A DNA stretch of 64,000 nucleotides from Myxococcota bacterium (GTDB lineage Bacteria > Myxococcota_A > UBA796 > JAFGLY01), in the NCBI GenBank assembly GCA_024276675.1, contig JAJRWT010000063.1, positions 186,001 to 250,000 of the forward strand, given 5' to 3'. Every line of letters starts with the position of its first letter. The first letter of the stretch is position 1. The position numbers and the translations under genes were made by a program. Shown piece after piece: positions 43,842 to 53,513 of the stretch. Under the pieces are notes generated by a model that did no database searches, was not told the origin of the DNA, and saw only the letters and a program-made list of their open reading frames with translations.

Positions 43842-45371
43842 ATGCTGGCAGCGGCCCACTTCCAACAATACAGCGGCCTGCTCCGCTGCGAGTCCCCGCG
43901 TGGTTGGTATATGGCAATCCGCACAAGGCATGGAAGAATAGCAGACATCACGGGAATACATGGCTTTCTGCAAGACATCTCTCCATCCTTGAAGGGTGAG
44001 AGTGCCCTACTGGCTGCCATCCCCCTGGCCATGCAGGCGAGCATCTCTCCCATGCAGGTTGTAGATTCCGCCCTGAACTTCCTGGTGGACAGACTGGCAA
44101 GCATGTACGGCGAAACCCGTTGCAGGTCCAGTTTTCAAGAGGCCGACCCCGATCCGGGTCATGGATTGGTCGTCCAGACCTCCATCCCTTCCATTATCGA
44201 ACGCGCCCTGCGTGCTGCCAATTCGGTGACTCTCGCAGAAAAATGGCTCTCCCGGAACCGAAGCACCCCCCTGGAGCCCACTGACCTGGCCCGTGCCAGT
44301 TCCACGGGCATGGAACTGGACTCCATGGCACTTAGAGTTCTACGCCTGGCAAGAACCACAACCACGACCGAAGACTTGCTGGCCCAGGCAGCGGGCGGAA
44401 GCCCTTCGCGGCGTCGAGAGGTCCTTCACAGGCTCATGCTGCTCTTCCAACTGGGCTTGCTGGAACCTTCATCCCCACCAGCCCAACGCCATGACTCCAG
44501 GCAGCCTCCAGCCACCCGAAACTGGCCCCGCCAAGGTTCCTCCATCGCGTATCGCAGCTCCCGGAGACCGATGGATCCTGCTCCGGATGGACCACCCCCA
44601 ACGGACCCTCGCATCACCCGCATGCAAGAAGCCCTCCAAAAACTCGAATCGCAATATCCGCTCCAACGTCTCCAACTCGACAACGCCAATCGGAAGCCAG
44701 GGCGCGACGAAATCTCCAACGCCTTCAGGGAGATTTCGCGCAGATATCATCCCGACCGATACAGCGAAGCACCACCCAGAGTGGGCACTCTGGCCCAAAA
44801 ATGCTTCACTCTTCTAAGCGAGACCTACGACCGCCTGCTTCAGGACTCCGTGCTCTCCGAAGAATGGAGAAGGGTCCAGTGTACCCGCGAAGGCATCCCC
44901 TATGTTTCGCGCAAGGACCATGCCGCTTCCCGCATCTCCTTCAAACGCGGCGAGCTTCAATTCCGCAACAAAGACTACACCGTGGCAGAGGCGTGCTTCG
45001 CAAAGGCACTGGAGTTGGAACCCTTCAACTGGGAATACGTACACATGCACAGCCTGTCGGCCTTCCTGGCAGGCCAGATGCCGGCGGCAGAGGCCATCTC
45101 CAGACTTCGGGCACTGAAGCTCCAGGACAAGCCACAACAGGCGGTATTGCAAGTAACCATGGGCAGAATCGCCCGGCTCTCGGGCAGCCCGCAGAAACAG
45201 GTGATGGCCCACTTCCACAAGGCGGCGTCCCTGGATCCAGAAAACCGCGATGCTCAACGCGAGATATGGCTCCACCAGAGGCGCAGCAAGACCTCCGGCG
45301 GCAGATCCCAGGGGTTCCTGCAGCGTTTCCGTACCAGCAACAAGAGCAGCTCCCACAACAAAAAACCATGA
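43842..45371 (+). CDS. DUF4388-like / J-domain / TPR protein
   Basis: A 509-residue cytosolic protein. Residues 1-130 resemble the DUF4388/PatA N-terminal domain (AAAHFQQYSGLLRCE, then WYMAIRTRHGRIADITG). The middle has a degenerate J-domain with the HPD motif kept (FREISRRYHPDRYSEAP, about residue 295), so it may bind Hsp70. TPR-like helices follow from about residue 375 (AEACFAKALELEPFNWEYV). The frame is open upstream of the ATG to about 43680, and the first domain seems to begin before it, so a non-ATG upstream start is possible. Many deltaproteobacterial genomes combine these parts; the role is unknown. Confidence 0.8.
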   Translation: MLAAAHFQQYSGLLRCESPRGWYMAIRTRHGRIADITGIHGFLQDISPSLKGESALLAAIPLAMQASISPMQVVDSALNFLVDRLASMYGETRCRSSFQEADPDPGHGLVVQTSIPSIIERALRAANSVTLAEKWLSRNRSTPLEPTDLARASSTGMELDSMALRVLRLARTTTTTEDLLAQAAGGSPSRRREVLHRLMLLFQLGLLEPSSPPAQRHDSRQPPATRNWPRQGSSIAYRSSRRPMDPAPDGPPPTDPRITRMQEALQKLESQYPLQRLQLDNANRKPGRDEISNAFREISRRYHPDRYSEAPPRVGTLAQKCFTLLSETYDRLLQDSVLSEEWRRVQCTREGIPYVSRKDHAASRISFKRGELQFRNKDYTVAEACFAKALELEPFNWEYVHMHSLSAFLAGQMPAAEAISRLRALKLQDKPQQAVLQVTMGRIARLSGSPQKQVMAHFHKAASLDPENRDAQREIWLHQRRSKTSGGRSQGFLQRFRTSNKSSSHNKKP

Positions 45372-45413
45372 GCACCCCAGTGCCCCAGAAATCACAGACC
45401 CCAAGAGGTATTG

Positions 45414-46430
45414 ATGCTTGAACCACCAGGAGGCCGCCCCTGGCTTCTCTACGCCCTTCTGAGCGCAAGTCTCACCCTCAACCTGGCTCTCGTCATCAAG
45501 TGGCCCGACTCTTCCAGCCCCACCCGGCAACCGTGTTCACAGGTCGCTGATCCCAAGGCTTCTCCGGCCACGGAGCCACCCCGGGAGCCACAAGCCCAGG
45601 AGCAATGGGAGCAGGATGCCTCATCTCCCTTGGCCGCCCCCCGCGACAGTTATGTCGTAAGCCACGTGATAGTAGAACACAGTCTGGCCAGAACCTTCCA
45701 GTCCATGATGGGCAGGAGCGGAGATGTCCTGTCGGCGCATTACTCCCGTATCTTCTGTTGGGACCTGGACCTGCGGCGTGACGTGCAGAAGAACGACGAG
45801 ATCACCCTGGCCTGGCGCGAGGACGCCGGGGGCGACCTGGACATCCCCGTAGCATGGTACCGCTCGGGCAAGCTGGGCAAGACTCTGAAAGCATATCGCT
45901 TCCAGCCTCCGGGCGACCTCCACCCCAGCTACTGGTTCCCCGATGGCCTGGAGGTCCCCTTCAGGCTGGTTGACGGCCCCATCGAGGATTACATCCAGAT
46001 CACGGCACGACTGGAGGATCGCCTCGACCACAAGGGCTACGATTTCAAAGCACCAGTGGGAACCGACGTCAAAAGCCCCAGGGCCGGCAAGGTAAGCCGG
46101 GTCGACTGGAACGTCGCCGTGAACGGTTCATGCGTCGAAATCAAGCAGAACGACGGTGTCACCACCAAGTACCTGCACCTCTCTGAAGCACTCGTCAGGC
46201 CAGGGCAGAACGTGCAGGCCGGTCAGTTGATCGCCAGGACCGGCAATACGGGTCGCTCAACCGCTCCCCACCTGCACTATCAACTGGAGCGCAATGGAAA
46301 AATCATCGACCCCTCCGACTACCACGAAACTACGCGCAGGAGGCTTCCCACGCAGGCCATGCCAGGGTTTCGGGATGTCGTGGCCTTCCTTGATTCCTGG
46401 TTGAAAAGAGAAACCAGCACGACTCCATAA
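45414..46430 (+). CDS. Membrane-anchored M23-family cell-wall endopeptidase
   Basis: A 338-residue protein with one N-terminal membrane helix (residues about 12-30) and a periplasmic M23 (LytM) domain. Metal ligands are in DHKGYDFKAPVGTDV (His, Asp) and APHLHYQLERNG (H-x-H), so it should be active against peptidoglycan cross-bridges. The segment before it (VEHSLARTFQSMMG) resembles the OapA/Csd3-type N-lobe. ATG 45414 has AAGAGG upstream. It is 43 bases after the J-domain gene. Confidence 0.92.
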   Translation: MLEPPGGRPWLLYALLSASLTLNLALVIKWPDSSSPTRQPCSQVADPKASPATEPPREPQAQEQWEQDASSPLAAPRDSYVVSHVIVEHSLARTFQSMMGRSGDVLSAHYSRIFCWDLDLRRDVQKNDEITLAWREDAGGDLDIPVAWYRSGKLGKTLKAYRFQPPGDLHPSYWFPDGLEVPFRLVDGPIEDYIQITARLEDRLDHKGYDFKAPVGTDVKSPRAGKVSRVDWNVAVNGSCVEIKQNDGVTTKYLHLSEALVRPGQNVQAGQLIARTGNTGRSTAPHLHYQLERNGKIIDPSDYHETTRRRLPTQAMPGFRDVVAFLDSWLKRETSTTP

Positions 46431-46478
46431 ACAGTGGGGCACGCGATTCTACGCAACATACCACGGGTATCGGCCCAC

Positions 46479-47480
46479 ATGAAGTCCATCAGGTTTGCCC
46501 TGGCAATCCTGATCCTGCTCCTGGGCGTGGGCACTGCCGGTTATGTCTTGGTGGAAGGATGGTCCTTCCAGGACGCCCTGTGGATGGTCGCCATCACCAT
46601 GGCCACCATAGGATACGGCGAAGTCCATCCTCTCTCCGAAGAAGGCAGGCTCTTTACACTCTTTCTCATCCTCTGCTGGTTCGGATTGGGGACATACGCG
46701 GTCTCGATGATCACCCAGGCAGTTGCCAACGGTGATTTCACACGCGCAATCAGGCGCCGATCCCAGGAACGTACAATGCGAAAGCTCAAGAAACACTACA
46801 TAGTCGTTGGCTACGGCCGCCTGGGGCGTGCAGTGGCCGAAGAGCTGCTCTCGGCGGGCCAGCAGATCTGTGTCATCGAAAAAGATCCCAAAGTCGTGGA
46901 AGAGCTTCAAAATGATGGCAGAATTCCGGTCATCCAGGGCATGGGCGACGAAGACCGTCACCTTCAACTGGCCAGAATCCATCGAGCCAAGGGTCTCGCC
47001 ATCGCCGTCCCCTCCCCTGCCGACGCCGTCTACGTGTCGCTGGCCGCCAGGCAACTCAACCCCGACCTGCTCATCGTCACGCGCATCGACGAGGTCGAGG
47101 CTTGCAACAAGGCCACCAGGGTCGGAGCGGACCAGGTGGTCAATCCCTATCGCATTGGGGGATGGAGGATGGCACACGGGCTACTTAGGCCCAAGGCATC
47201 CAGCTTCCTGGATCTGGCTACCCTCTCTTCCCACGCCGAGATCAGCATGGACGAGCTGGTCATCCCAGCCGGAAGCCATTTTTCCGGAAAATCCCTGAGC
47301 CAGCTCCGCATCGGCGCCGCCCACGGCCTGCTGGTTGTGGCCATCCACAAATGGGATGGCAGCCTCACACCCACCCCCGGAGCATCCGAAGTGGTGGAAC
47401 CTGGCGATGTACTGATAGTCATCGGCAAACCCGATCAGGTGGCCAGCTTCTCAGAGGCACTGAACGTCGATCAGACCTAG
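46479..47480 (+). CDS. Potassium channel with RCK (TrkA) domains
   Basis: A 333-residue channel subunit. Two membrane segments flank a pore with the K+ filter TMATIGYGEVH. The cytoplasmic RCK_N domain starts HYIVVGYGRLGRAVAEEL and ends in IVTRIDEVEACNKA; RCK_C follows (ELVIPAGSHFSGKSLSQLRI). An in-frame GTG at 46434 gives 15 extra residues; the ATG is preferred since the first helix begins right after it. It may serve K+ release under nucleotide control. It is convergent with the next gene. Confidence 0.9.
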   Translation: MKSIRFALAILILLLGVGTAGYVLVEGWSFQDALWMVAITMATIGYGEVHPLSEEGRLFTLFLILCWFGLGTYAVSMITQAVANGDFTRAIRRRSQERTMRKLKKHYIVVGYGRLGRAVAEELLSAGQQICVIEKDPKVVEELQNDGRIPVIQGMGDEDRHLQLARIHRAKGLAIAVPSPADAVYVSLAARQLNPDLLIVTRIDEVEACNKATRVGADQVVNPYRIGGWRMAHGLLRPKASSFLDLATLSSHAEISMDELVIPAGSHFSGKSLSQLRIGAAHGLLVVAIHKWDGSLTPTPGASEVVEPGDVLIVIGKPDQVASFSEALNVDQT

Positions 47481-47506
47481 ATGTGGGCACCTACCAACGG
47501 CACTCT

Positions 47507-49303
47507 TCAACGGCTGCGCGGCACTCCGGTGGCGGGCCGACTCCAGTGTCGACGCCTGGATGCACTTATGCCCAACACCAGTCCCAGAAGCGCGATCCTG
47601 TTCAACATCAGCAGCCCACGCCGGGGCTGGCCGACGACGCTGCACGTGGTGCCACTGTCGCAGCCCAGATCGGAGCAACTCGAGGAATCGTCGGTGCAAC
47701 CGAGCACATCTTCGAAGCTGAATCCAAGGCCCGTGTCGGTTTCGTCTCCGCAACCCAGGGCAGCCGCGTCACAGCCGGAAACGTCCAGAGGCTCGACGGC
47801 ACTTGTGTCCAGCAACAGGTAGAGCCCCTGCCATTCATCGTCAGCGTCCGGCATCCAGAAGGTGGAGCCCACCTGTAGCCCATAGAGGTCGGGCAAGGTG
47901 TACGGATCCAGGACACCACCCGACAGGTATGGTTCCAGGAAGGAATCCAGAAGGTCGCGCAGGCCGTCGCTGAAACCGTCGCTCATGAACTCGTTATGAG
48001 TTTCGGAGAAGAGCATATCGGAGGTATCCAGATCCAGCAGGATCTCCACCTGCTCCGCGCCCAGATCCAGATCTGCCCCAACTCTGGCATCGATATCCAC
48101 CTGGAAAAGCCGCAGCCAACGCTCATCCAGTTGCACCTCCAGCGAGACCCCCAGGTCTTCCAGGGAGACTCCTATGGGCGGAAAATCGTGCTGGAAGATG
48201 GCCACGGGAGCGCCCGCGGGCTGGATCCACAGGTTGGCTGGGCTCTCTTGTGGAAAGAGCTGTTCCAGCTCTTCACCCAGGAACAGGGAGAGAAGGCTGG
48301 TATCAACAGATTCACCCAGCAGGTCAGTGGCGTCCAGGCAAAGCGCCCCCGAGGCCCACACCGACCATAGGAGAAAATCCACGAAGTCTCGGCCCAGCAG
48401 CAGGGCGGCATCGTACTCCAGGCTCGTGTCTGGAACCGTCTCACCCAGCAGGGGCCAATCCGCCCCCGAGACCAGCACTCCCGCCCCGGAGTCCACGCAA
48501 TCCGCCGCGCTCCCGTCCAGGCCCGCTCCCAGGCCCAGCAGCAGTCCGTTGTCGCCCAGGGATATCTCGCCGGGGAAGATGGAGAGGCTCATCTCCGCCC
48601 CCAACAGGGACAGATCGGTCTGGAGATCCAGGCTGGACAGTGTGTCCTCGATGGATTGTTCCAGGGTTTCGCCAAGGCCGTCCAACTCAGGCTCTATGTA
48701 GGACAGCAGCAGATCGCTGATGGCACTTTCGTTCTGGCCCAGGAGCGTGCCCACGCCGCTGGCAAGGGTACAGTCGGAGACGGGATTGCCCATGGGCGAG
48801 ATGTCTATGGATAGATCGTCAACCACAGCCTGGAAACCGAGGGCGTTCTGCCCCAACACCAGGCCCAGGTGGGCCGAGAGGGCGGTGGTGGGCAGTTGGA
48901 GTGAGCACAGCTCGTCCAGCTCGGTCAGGATGGAGCAATCACCTTGAACCAGCAGAGTGCTGGCCGTGGAGGAGAGTGTACCGTAGAGTGTGAGATCCAG
49001 CCTGCCATCACTGGCCAGCACCTGGACATCGTCGGCAGAGATGAGAAGCTCCAGGTCGTTCAGCTCGAAGATCAAGGGATTGGCGTCGTCTTCGGAGCAG
49101 AGGGTCTCACCGGCGTAGCCGGAAACGGCCACGGAGCCGGGGACCATGGCTTCCACCAGGTCCCCCAGACGCGCAAGCCCCCCGTTTGTGATGTGCAAGG
49201 CCACGGCCCTGTCCACCGTGTCACCGAAATGCAGGTTGGCGCTGGCCGCTGGAGACCACAACAACAGGAGGCCAACAACATGGAGTTTGATGTCTGTACT
49301 CAT
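47507..49303 (-). CDS. Secreted TULIP-like protein with a C-terminal Arg-rich hydrophobic tail
   Basis: A 598-residue secreted, acidic, Leu-rich protein. The signal peptide ends near residue 22 (SPAASA). The start of the mature part, VALHITNGGLARLGDLVEAM, has the look of the first helix of BPI/LBP/TULIP lipid-binding proteins, and alternating beta strands fill the rest. The C-terminus has a Cys-rich segment (CSDLGCDSGTTC) and then a hydrophobic helix and Arg run (NRIALLGLVLGISASRRRHW), like a sorting tail. The TULIP call is a pattern judgement and could be wrong. Confidence 0.75.
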   Translation of the reverse strand: MSTDIKLHVVGLLLLWSPAASANLHFGDTVDRAVALHITNGGLARLGDLVEAMVPGSVAVSGYAGETLCSEDDANPLIFELNDLELLISADDVQVLASDGRLDLTLYGTLSSTASTLLVQGDCSILTELDELCSLQLPTTALSAHLGLVLGQNALGFQAVVDDLSIDISPMGNPVSDCTLASGVGTLLGQNESAISDLLLSYIEPELDGLGETLEQSIEDTLSSLDLQTDLSLLGAEMSLSIFPGEISLGDNGLLLGLGAGLDGSAADCVDSGAGVLVSGADWPLLGETVPDTSLEYDAALLLGRDFVDFLLWSVWASGALCLDATDLLGESVDTSLLSLFLGEELEQLFPQESPANLWIQPAGAPVAIFQHDFPPIGVSLEDLGVSLEVQLDERWLRLFQVDIDARVGADLDLGAEQVEILLDLDTSDMLFSETHNEFMSDGFSDGLRDLLDSFLEPYLSGGVLDPYTLPDLYGLQVGSTFWMPDADDEWQGLYLLLDTSAVEPLDVSGCDAAALGCGDETDTGLGFSFEDVLGCTDDSSSCSDLGCDSGTTCSVVGQPRRGLLMLNRIALLGLVLGISASRRRHWSRPATGVPRSR

Positions 49304-49361
49304 GATTCACAGTATAGTACCGTTGCCACGTGGAAACCAAGCCCCACGAGATCAAGGTGGA

Positions 49362-51146
49362 TCACTGGGAACGGTTGCCGTCCGCTCCCACCTCCAGCAA
49401 CCGGGCCCAGGTTCCCCGTTCGTCCTGGAGCCTGGCCACTTCCCGCACCTGCATTCCAATGTCAGCCGCCAGGGAAACCACCCGCGAGGTGGATGGGTGC
49501 AGATTGTAGATCATGGGCGCCGTAGGCCTGACGATGAGCCAATGCCCCCCCCGGGCGGCCCGCAGGATCCCCAGCGTCAGGTCGTCCCGGCGCCGCCCCG
49601 TGCTGACTGCACCCCAGGCGTGTCGCACCTTCAAGCGGGGCATCAGTACTTCAAACACTCCGTAGAGGTCGTAGTCGCTGGTCCATAGTTCCCGAACTCC
49701 CTGCTCACGGAGCATTTGCACCAGGCTGGCCTGCCCCTGCCTGGAGAAGGTGGGAGCGGTAATTCCCTGCAATACCCCGTCGGTTCTGACCAGGCTCGAG
49801 ACCCCGGCCAGAACCAGGGGCAACGCCAGCACCACGCCCAACGAGCAGCGGCGCACCGACGAAGCAGCCTGGACGCTGGAACACCGCTCCAGAGCCAGGC
49901 CGCCCAGTAGCGCCAGCACGGGGCTCACCTGGCCAAGGTGATGGATGTCGCGGTTGCAAGCAAAAAGAAAGAGCAACTGCAAGGGAAGAGCCACGGAAAG
50001 AAAACGAAGAAGCGCATCCCGGCCATCAGCCCCTTCCGAGCGTGGACGCCAGGCAACGGCCAGGCCCAGCAACACGAAACTCCAGCCCAGGAGCCGCAGG
50101 GCCAGACCCCAACGTGGCACGACCTCGGCCCCCAGGGCGGGCACAAACCAGTCCAGGGGTTCCCCAAGGAAATAGAGCAGGTTGAATATATCCTCCCGTG
50201 CAGGGGCCTTTCCCCCCACCATGCTGCCCAGGCCATCCAGGACACGGCTCCACTGGAGAGAGAGGTTGTCGTGGCTTCGGACCTCCAAATCACCGGCCAG
50301 GAAGAGCTGGTGGTGTAGAAGCGAAACCAGGAGAGGCAACAAGAGGAGTCCGACGCCCAGGACCAGGCGTTTCATCCCGGCTCTTGGATGGCGACTCCTT
50401 CGCCCGCCCTTCCCAGGCCGAACCAGCACCAGGGCCAGGAGCGAGGCCAGCAACACGGGCAGAAAGGTGATCTTGGCCATGAGACCGATGCCCAGGCCGG
50501 CGGCCACCAGCGACCTGGACCTGCCCCCCTGACGATGCTTCCACAAACCCCACAAAAAGAGGATGAGACCGAGCTGCAGGGCCAACTCGATGCCCGAGAG
50601 TACCTTGCGGTAGTACACGAAGCTCCAGTCGCTGGCCAGCAGCATGGAGGCTAGACCCGCAGCCCGCGGCCCGGCCCAGGTGAGGGCAAAGCGGTGGACC
50701 AGCCCGATGAGACCAGCTCCCAGGAGTAGGTGCAACGCCATCACCAGGCGCCAGGAGCCCGTCGCCGCGTGCAAGAGTCGTGCGGGCCAGTCCGCAATGG
50801 CGCCTGTGTAGCTGTTGAGAGCCAGGGGAACGTGGAAAGGGCCCAGGCGCAGGTATTCCATGGGCCTGGTCTGACTGGCCTTCAAGAAACCCAGGGAAGA
50901 CCCAGCATTGGGCTGGGCATACGGGCCGCTCCATGTAGGTTCTGACGAAAGAGAGACCGCCACCATGGGTGGTGGACCAGCCTTCCAGCCGGCCGCCACC
51001 TCACCCACCACGCCCACGTTGCCCACGGTGAAGCACGCCAACGCAAAATAGAGCGACAGCGCCAGTGCCAGCGGAAGCTGGTGCATCAGGTTCCAGCGGG
51101 GGGAATCGTTGCCAGCATCCTGGGGACCGGAACGGTCCCTATACAT
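49362..51146 (-). CDS. GT39/PMT-like membrane glycosyltransferase
   Basis: A 594-residue protein with about eleven predicted membrane segments and a C-terminal soluble domain (about residues 480-594). The N-terminal loop [19 protein letters not shown] sits where GT-C transferases carry their acidic active site, and the helix pattern matches dolichyl- or polyprenyl-phosphate-sugar transferases. ATG 51146 overlaps the end of the upstream B12-binding gene by eight bases. It would add a sugar to a lipid, protein or glycan. Weak primary motifs make the donor unclear. Confidence 0.8.
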   Translation of the reverse strand: MYRDRSGPQDAGNDSPRWNLMHQLPLALALSLYFALACFTVGNVGVVGEVAAGWKAGPPPMVAVSLSSEPTWSGPYAQPNAGSSLGFLKASQTRPMEYLRLGPFHVPLALNSYTGAIADWPARLLHAATGSWRLVMALHLLLGAGLIGLVHRFALTWAGPRAAGLASMLLASDWSFVYYRKVLSGIELALQLGLILFLWGLWKHRQGGRSRSLVAAGLGIGLMAKITFLPVLLASLLALVLVRPGKGGRRSRHPRAGMKRLVLGVGLLLLPLLVSLLHHQLFLAGDLEVRSHDNLSLQWSRVLDGLGSMVGGKAPAREDIFNLLYFLGEPLDWFVPALGAEVVPRWGLALRLLGWSFVLLGLAVAWRPRSEGADGRDALLRFLSVALPLQLLFLFACNRDIHHLGQVSPVLALLGGLALERCSSVQAASSVRRCSLGVVLALPLVLAGVSSLVRTDGVLQGITAPTFSRQGQASLVQMLREQGVRELWTSDYDLYGVFEVLMPRLKVRHAWGAVSTGRRRDDLTLGILRAARGGHWLIVRPTAPMIYNLHPSTSRVVSLAADIGMQVREVARLQDERGTWARLLEVGADGNRSQ

Positions 51147-51531
51147 GCTCCCGAATGTAGGCGACGATGTCATGGATGGATGTGCCGGGCTGAAAGACCT
51201 GGGCGACGCCCAGCTCCTGCAGGGCTCGGCAGTCGTCATCGGGGATGATACCACCACCCAACAGGAGAATGTCGTCCATGCCTGCCGCCTTCAGGCCGTT
51301 GAGCACTTCCTGGAAGAGCCGCATGTGGGCCCCTGACAACAACGAGATGCCGATGACCTGGACGTCTTCCTGCAGGGCGGACTCGACGATCTGCCGGGGC
51401 GTGCGATGCAGCCCGGTGTAGATGACTTCCATTCCGGCATCGCGGAGTCCCCGCGCCACCACCTTGGCCCCCCGGTCATGGCCATCGAGCCCGACCTTGG
51501 CCAGGAGAACGCGAATACGCCGTTGACTCAT
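51139..51531 (-). CDS. Small B12-binding subunit of a methylmalonyl-CoA-type mutase
   Basis: A 130-residue free-standing cobalamin-binding domain of the methylmalonyl-/isobutyryl-CoA mutase family. The corrinoid motif [13 protein letters not shown] holds the lower-ligand His of DxHxx[12 protein letters not shown] and [12 protein letters not shown] complete the site. The large catalytic mutase subunit is not in the window. It overlaps the acyl-CoA dehydrogenase gene by ATGA, indicating tight cotranslation. It therefore needs a partner encoded elsewhere. Confidence 0.92.
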   Translation of the reverse strand: MSQRRIRVLLAKVGLDGHDRGAKVVARGLRDAGMEVIYTGLHRTPRQIVESALQEDVQVIGISLLSGAHMRLFQEVLNGLKAAGMDDILLLGGGIIPDDDCRALQELGVAQVFQPGTSIHDIVAYIREHV

Positions 51532-52667
51532 GACAGGAAGCTCCTTGCGATTACCAGGCGCTGGATCTCGCTCGTACCTTCGTAGATGGTAGTGATGCGA
51601 GCATCGCGGAAGAGGCGCTCCACCTCGTATTCCTTGCTGTAGCCGTAGCCACCGTGGATCTGGAGAGCCTTGTCGGCGCAGAAGTTGGCCGCTTCACTGG
51701 CGGCCAACTTGGCCATGGAGCAGGCGCGGGAGTCATTCTTTCCTGCATCACGCAAGGCTGCGGCGTTGTAGATGAGCAAACGCGCAGATTCGATCCGCAC
51801 CGCCATGTCGGCGATCATCCATTGCAGCCCCTGTTGGGCGCCTATGGGCTTGCCGAAGGCCGTACGTTCCCCGGCGTAGGATACGGCCAGGTCGAAGGCT
51901 CGTTGCGCGATGCCCAGTGCCTGGGAGGCTATACCGATGCGTCCGCCGTCCAGTGTGGCCATGGCGATGTTGAAGCCCTTGCCTTCTTCGCCCAGGAGAT
52001 TGGCGGCGGGGACGTCCAGGTCCTCGAAAATGAGTTCGGCCGTTCCGCTGCCGTTGATACCCAGCTTGTCTTCCACCTTGCCCACCCTGAAGCCAGGCAT
52101 CCCCGATTCGAGCACGAACGCGCATATGCCCTTGTAACGAAGGGCTGGATCCCTGGTGGTATAGGCGATGGCCACATCGGCCTGGGGGGCGTTGGTGATC
52201 CAGACCTTGCTACCGTTGAGCCTCCAGGAGCCGTCGGCGTTCCTGGTGGCCCTGGTGCGCAACGCGGCAGCATCACTACCACAATGGGGTTCGGTCAGGG
52301 CGTAGCAGCCAAGCTTTCTGCCGGAAGCCAGGTCCGGCAGGTAGCGGTCTTTCTGGTCCGGGTTGCCAAAAGCCACCAGGGGGTAGCAGCAGAGGGAGTT
52401 GTTCACGGAGAGGATCACCCCAACAGAGGCATCGGCGTAGCTGATCTCGGCCAGGGAAAATGCATATGTCACGGTGTCCAGCCCGGTGCCCCCCCATTTT
52501 TCGGGGACCAGCATGCCCATGAAGCCCATGTCACCGAGTTGCGCAATGATCTCGGCAGGGTAGGAATGGGTCTTGTCGCGTTCCTGGGCTCCGGGGAGGA
52601 TCTCTTCTCGAGCAAAGTCACGAGCCAGGGAGACTATCTGATCCTGTTCCTCGGTGAGTTGAAACAT
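51528..52667 (-). CDS. Short-chain acyl-CoA dehydrogenase
   Basis: A 379-residue FAD enzyme converting acyl-CoA to trans-2-enoyl-CoA. It has [52 protein letters not shown] and [21 protein letters not shown]. The catalytic Glu is in [18 protein letters not shown], unlike the dehydrogenase at 41-42 kb. Together with crotonase and 3-hydroxyacyl-CoA dehydrogenase upstream it forms a beta-oxidation or butyryl-CoA set. Confidence 0.95.
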   Translation of the reverse strand: MFQLTEEQDQIVSLARDFAREEILPGAQERDKTHSYPAEIIAQLGDMGFMGMLVPEKWGGTGLDTVTYAFSLAEISYADASVGVILSVNNSLCCYPLVAFGNPDQKDRYLPDLASGRKLGCYALTEPHCGSDAAALRTRATRNADGSWRLNGSKVWITNAPQADVAIAYTTRDPALRYKGICAFVLESGMPGFRVGKVEDKLGINGSGTAELIFEDLDVPAANLLGEEGKGFNIAMATLDGGRIGIASQALGIAQRAFDLAVSYAGERTAFGKPIGAQQGLQWMIADMAVRIESARLLIYNAAALRDAGKNDSRACSMAKLAASEAANFCADKALQIHGGYGYSKEYEVERLFRDARITTIYEGTSEIQRLVIARSFLS

Positions 52668-52724
52668 GGGGGTACCTCCGTTCTAATATCGGGACGGCCC
52701 CTGCCAGGCAGGGTGAGCACATAC

Positions 52725-53513
52725 TTATTCACCTTTGAAAACTGGTTTTTGCTTGCCCAGGAATGCTCTCATCCCTTCTTGTTGATCACGGGTATTGAAA
52801 CAAAGAGCAAAGAGAGTACGCTCCGATGCCAGTCCCACCGAGAGCTGGGCGTCTTTGTTTTCGTTGATGGCACGCTTGGCCAGCCGAACTGCCACCGGCC
52901 CCTGTCTGGCGATGATCGTGGCCAGCTTCATGGCGGCGGTAACGATGTCGTCGTCGGCAACGACTCGCAAAGCCAGCCCTATGCGAACGGCCTCGTGGGC
53001 GTTGACGTTCCTGCCGGTGAAGATGATCTCTCGGGCCACCATTGCGCCCACCAGGCGTGAAAGCCGCTGGGTTCCCCCGAACCCGGGGATCACGCCCAGC
53101 TTGACTTCGGGCTGACCGAAAACAGCGCTTGGTGAACAGAGAATCAAGTCGCAGGCCAGGGCAAGTTCGGTACCGCCGCCCAGGGCAAAACCATTAACCG
53201 CCGCGATGACGGGCGTGGGGAAGGCTTCGATGGCATTGGCGACCGCCTGCCCCTGTGCCGCGAACTCTTCGGCTTCGAGGACGCTCATGTCCTTCATTTC
53301 GGAGATGTCGGCACCAGCGATGAAGGCCCGATCACCGGCACCGGTGATGATGAGAGCGCGAAGGTGTTCGTGGGTAGCGGCTTCGGCGAGGGCTTCGAGG
53401 AGTTCGTCCAGAGTGGCGTTGTTGAGCGCGTTCAGCACCTTGGGGCGATCAATGGTGAGAAGCGCCACATGGCCCCGGTATTCCAGTCGGATGTTCTCGT
53501 GGGCTCTGATCAT
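52725..53513 (-). CDS. Enoyl-CoA hydratase (crotonase family)
   Basis: A 262-residue crotonase adding water to enoyl-CoA. The oxyanion motif GDRAFIAGADISEM (about residue 60) and AAVNGFALGGGTELALACDL (about 105) hold the family pattern, with the two catalytic Glu in QPEVKLGVIPGFGG. It overlaps the dehydrogenase gene upstream by ATGA and leads the acyl-CoA dehydrogenase gene by 57 bases. Confidence 0.95.
   Translation of the reverse strand: MIRAHENIRLEYRGHVALLTIDRPKVLNALNNATLDELLEALAEAATHEHLRALIITGAGDRAFIAGADISEMKDMSVLEAEEFAAQGQAVANAIEAFPTPVIAAVNGFALGGGTELALACDLILCSPSAVFGQPEVKLGVIPGFGGTQRLSRLVGAMVAREIIFTGRNVNAHEAVRIGLALRVVADDDIVTAAMKLATIIARQGPVAVRLAKRAINENKDAQLSVGLASERTLFALCFNTRDQQEGMRAFLGKQKPVFKGE

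Noticed and set aside
52725..53060. A 468-codon plus-strand frame (51654-53060) across two acyl-CoA enzymes
   Set aside because: It is antisense to two well-supported minus-strand genes and has no family resemblance.
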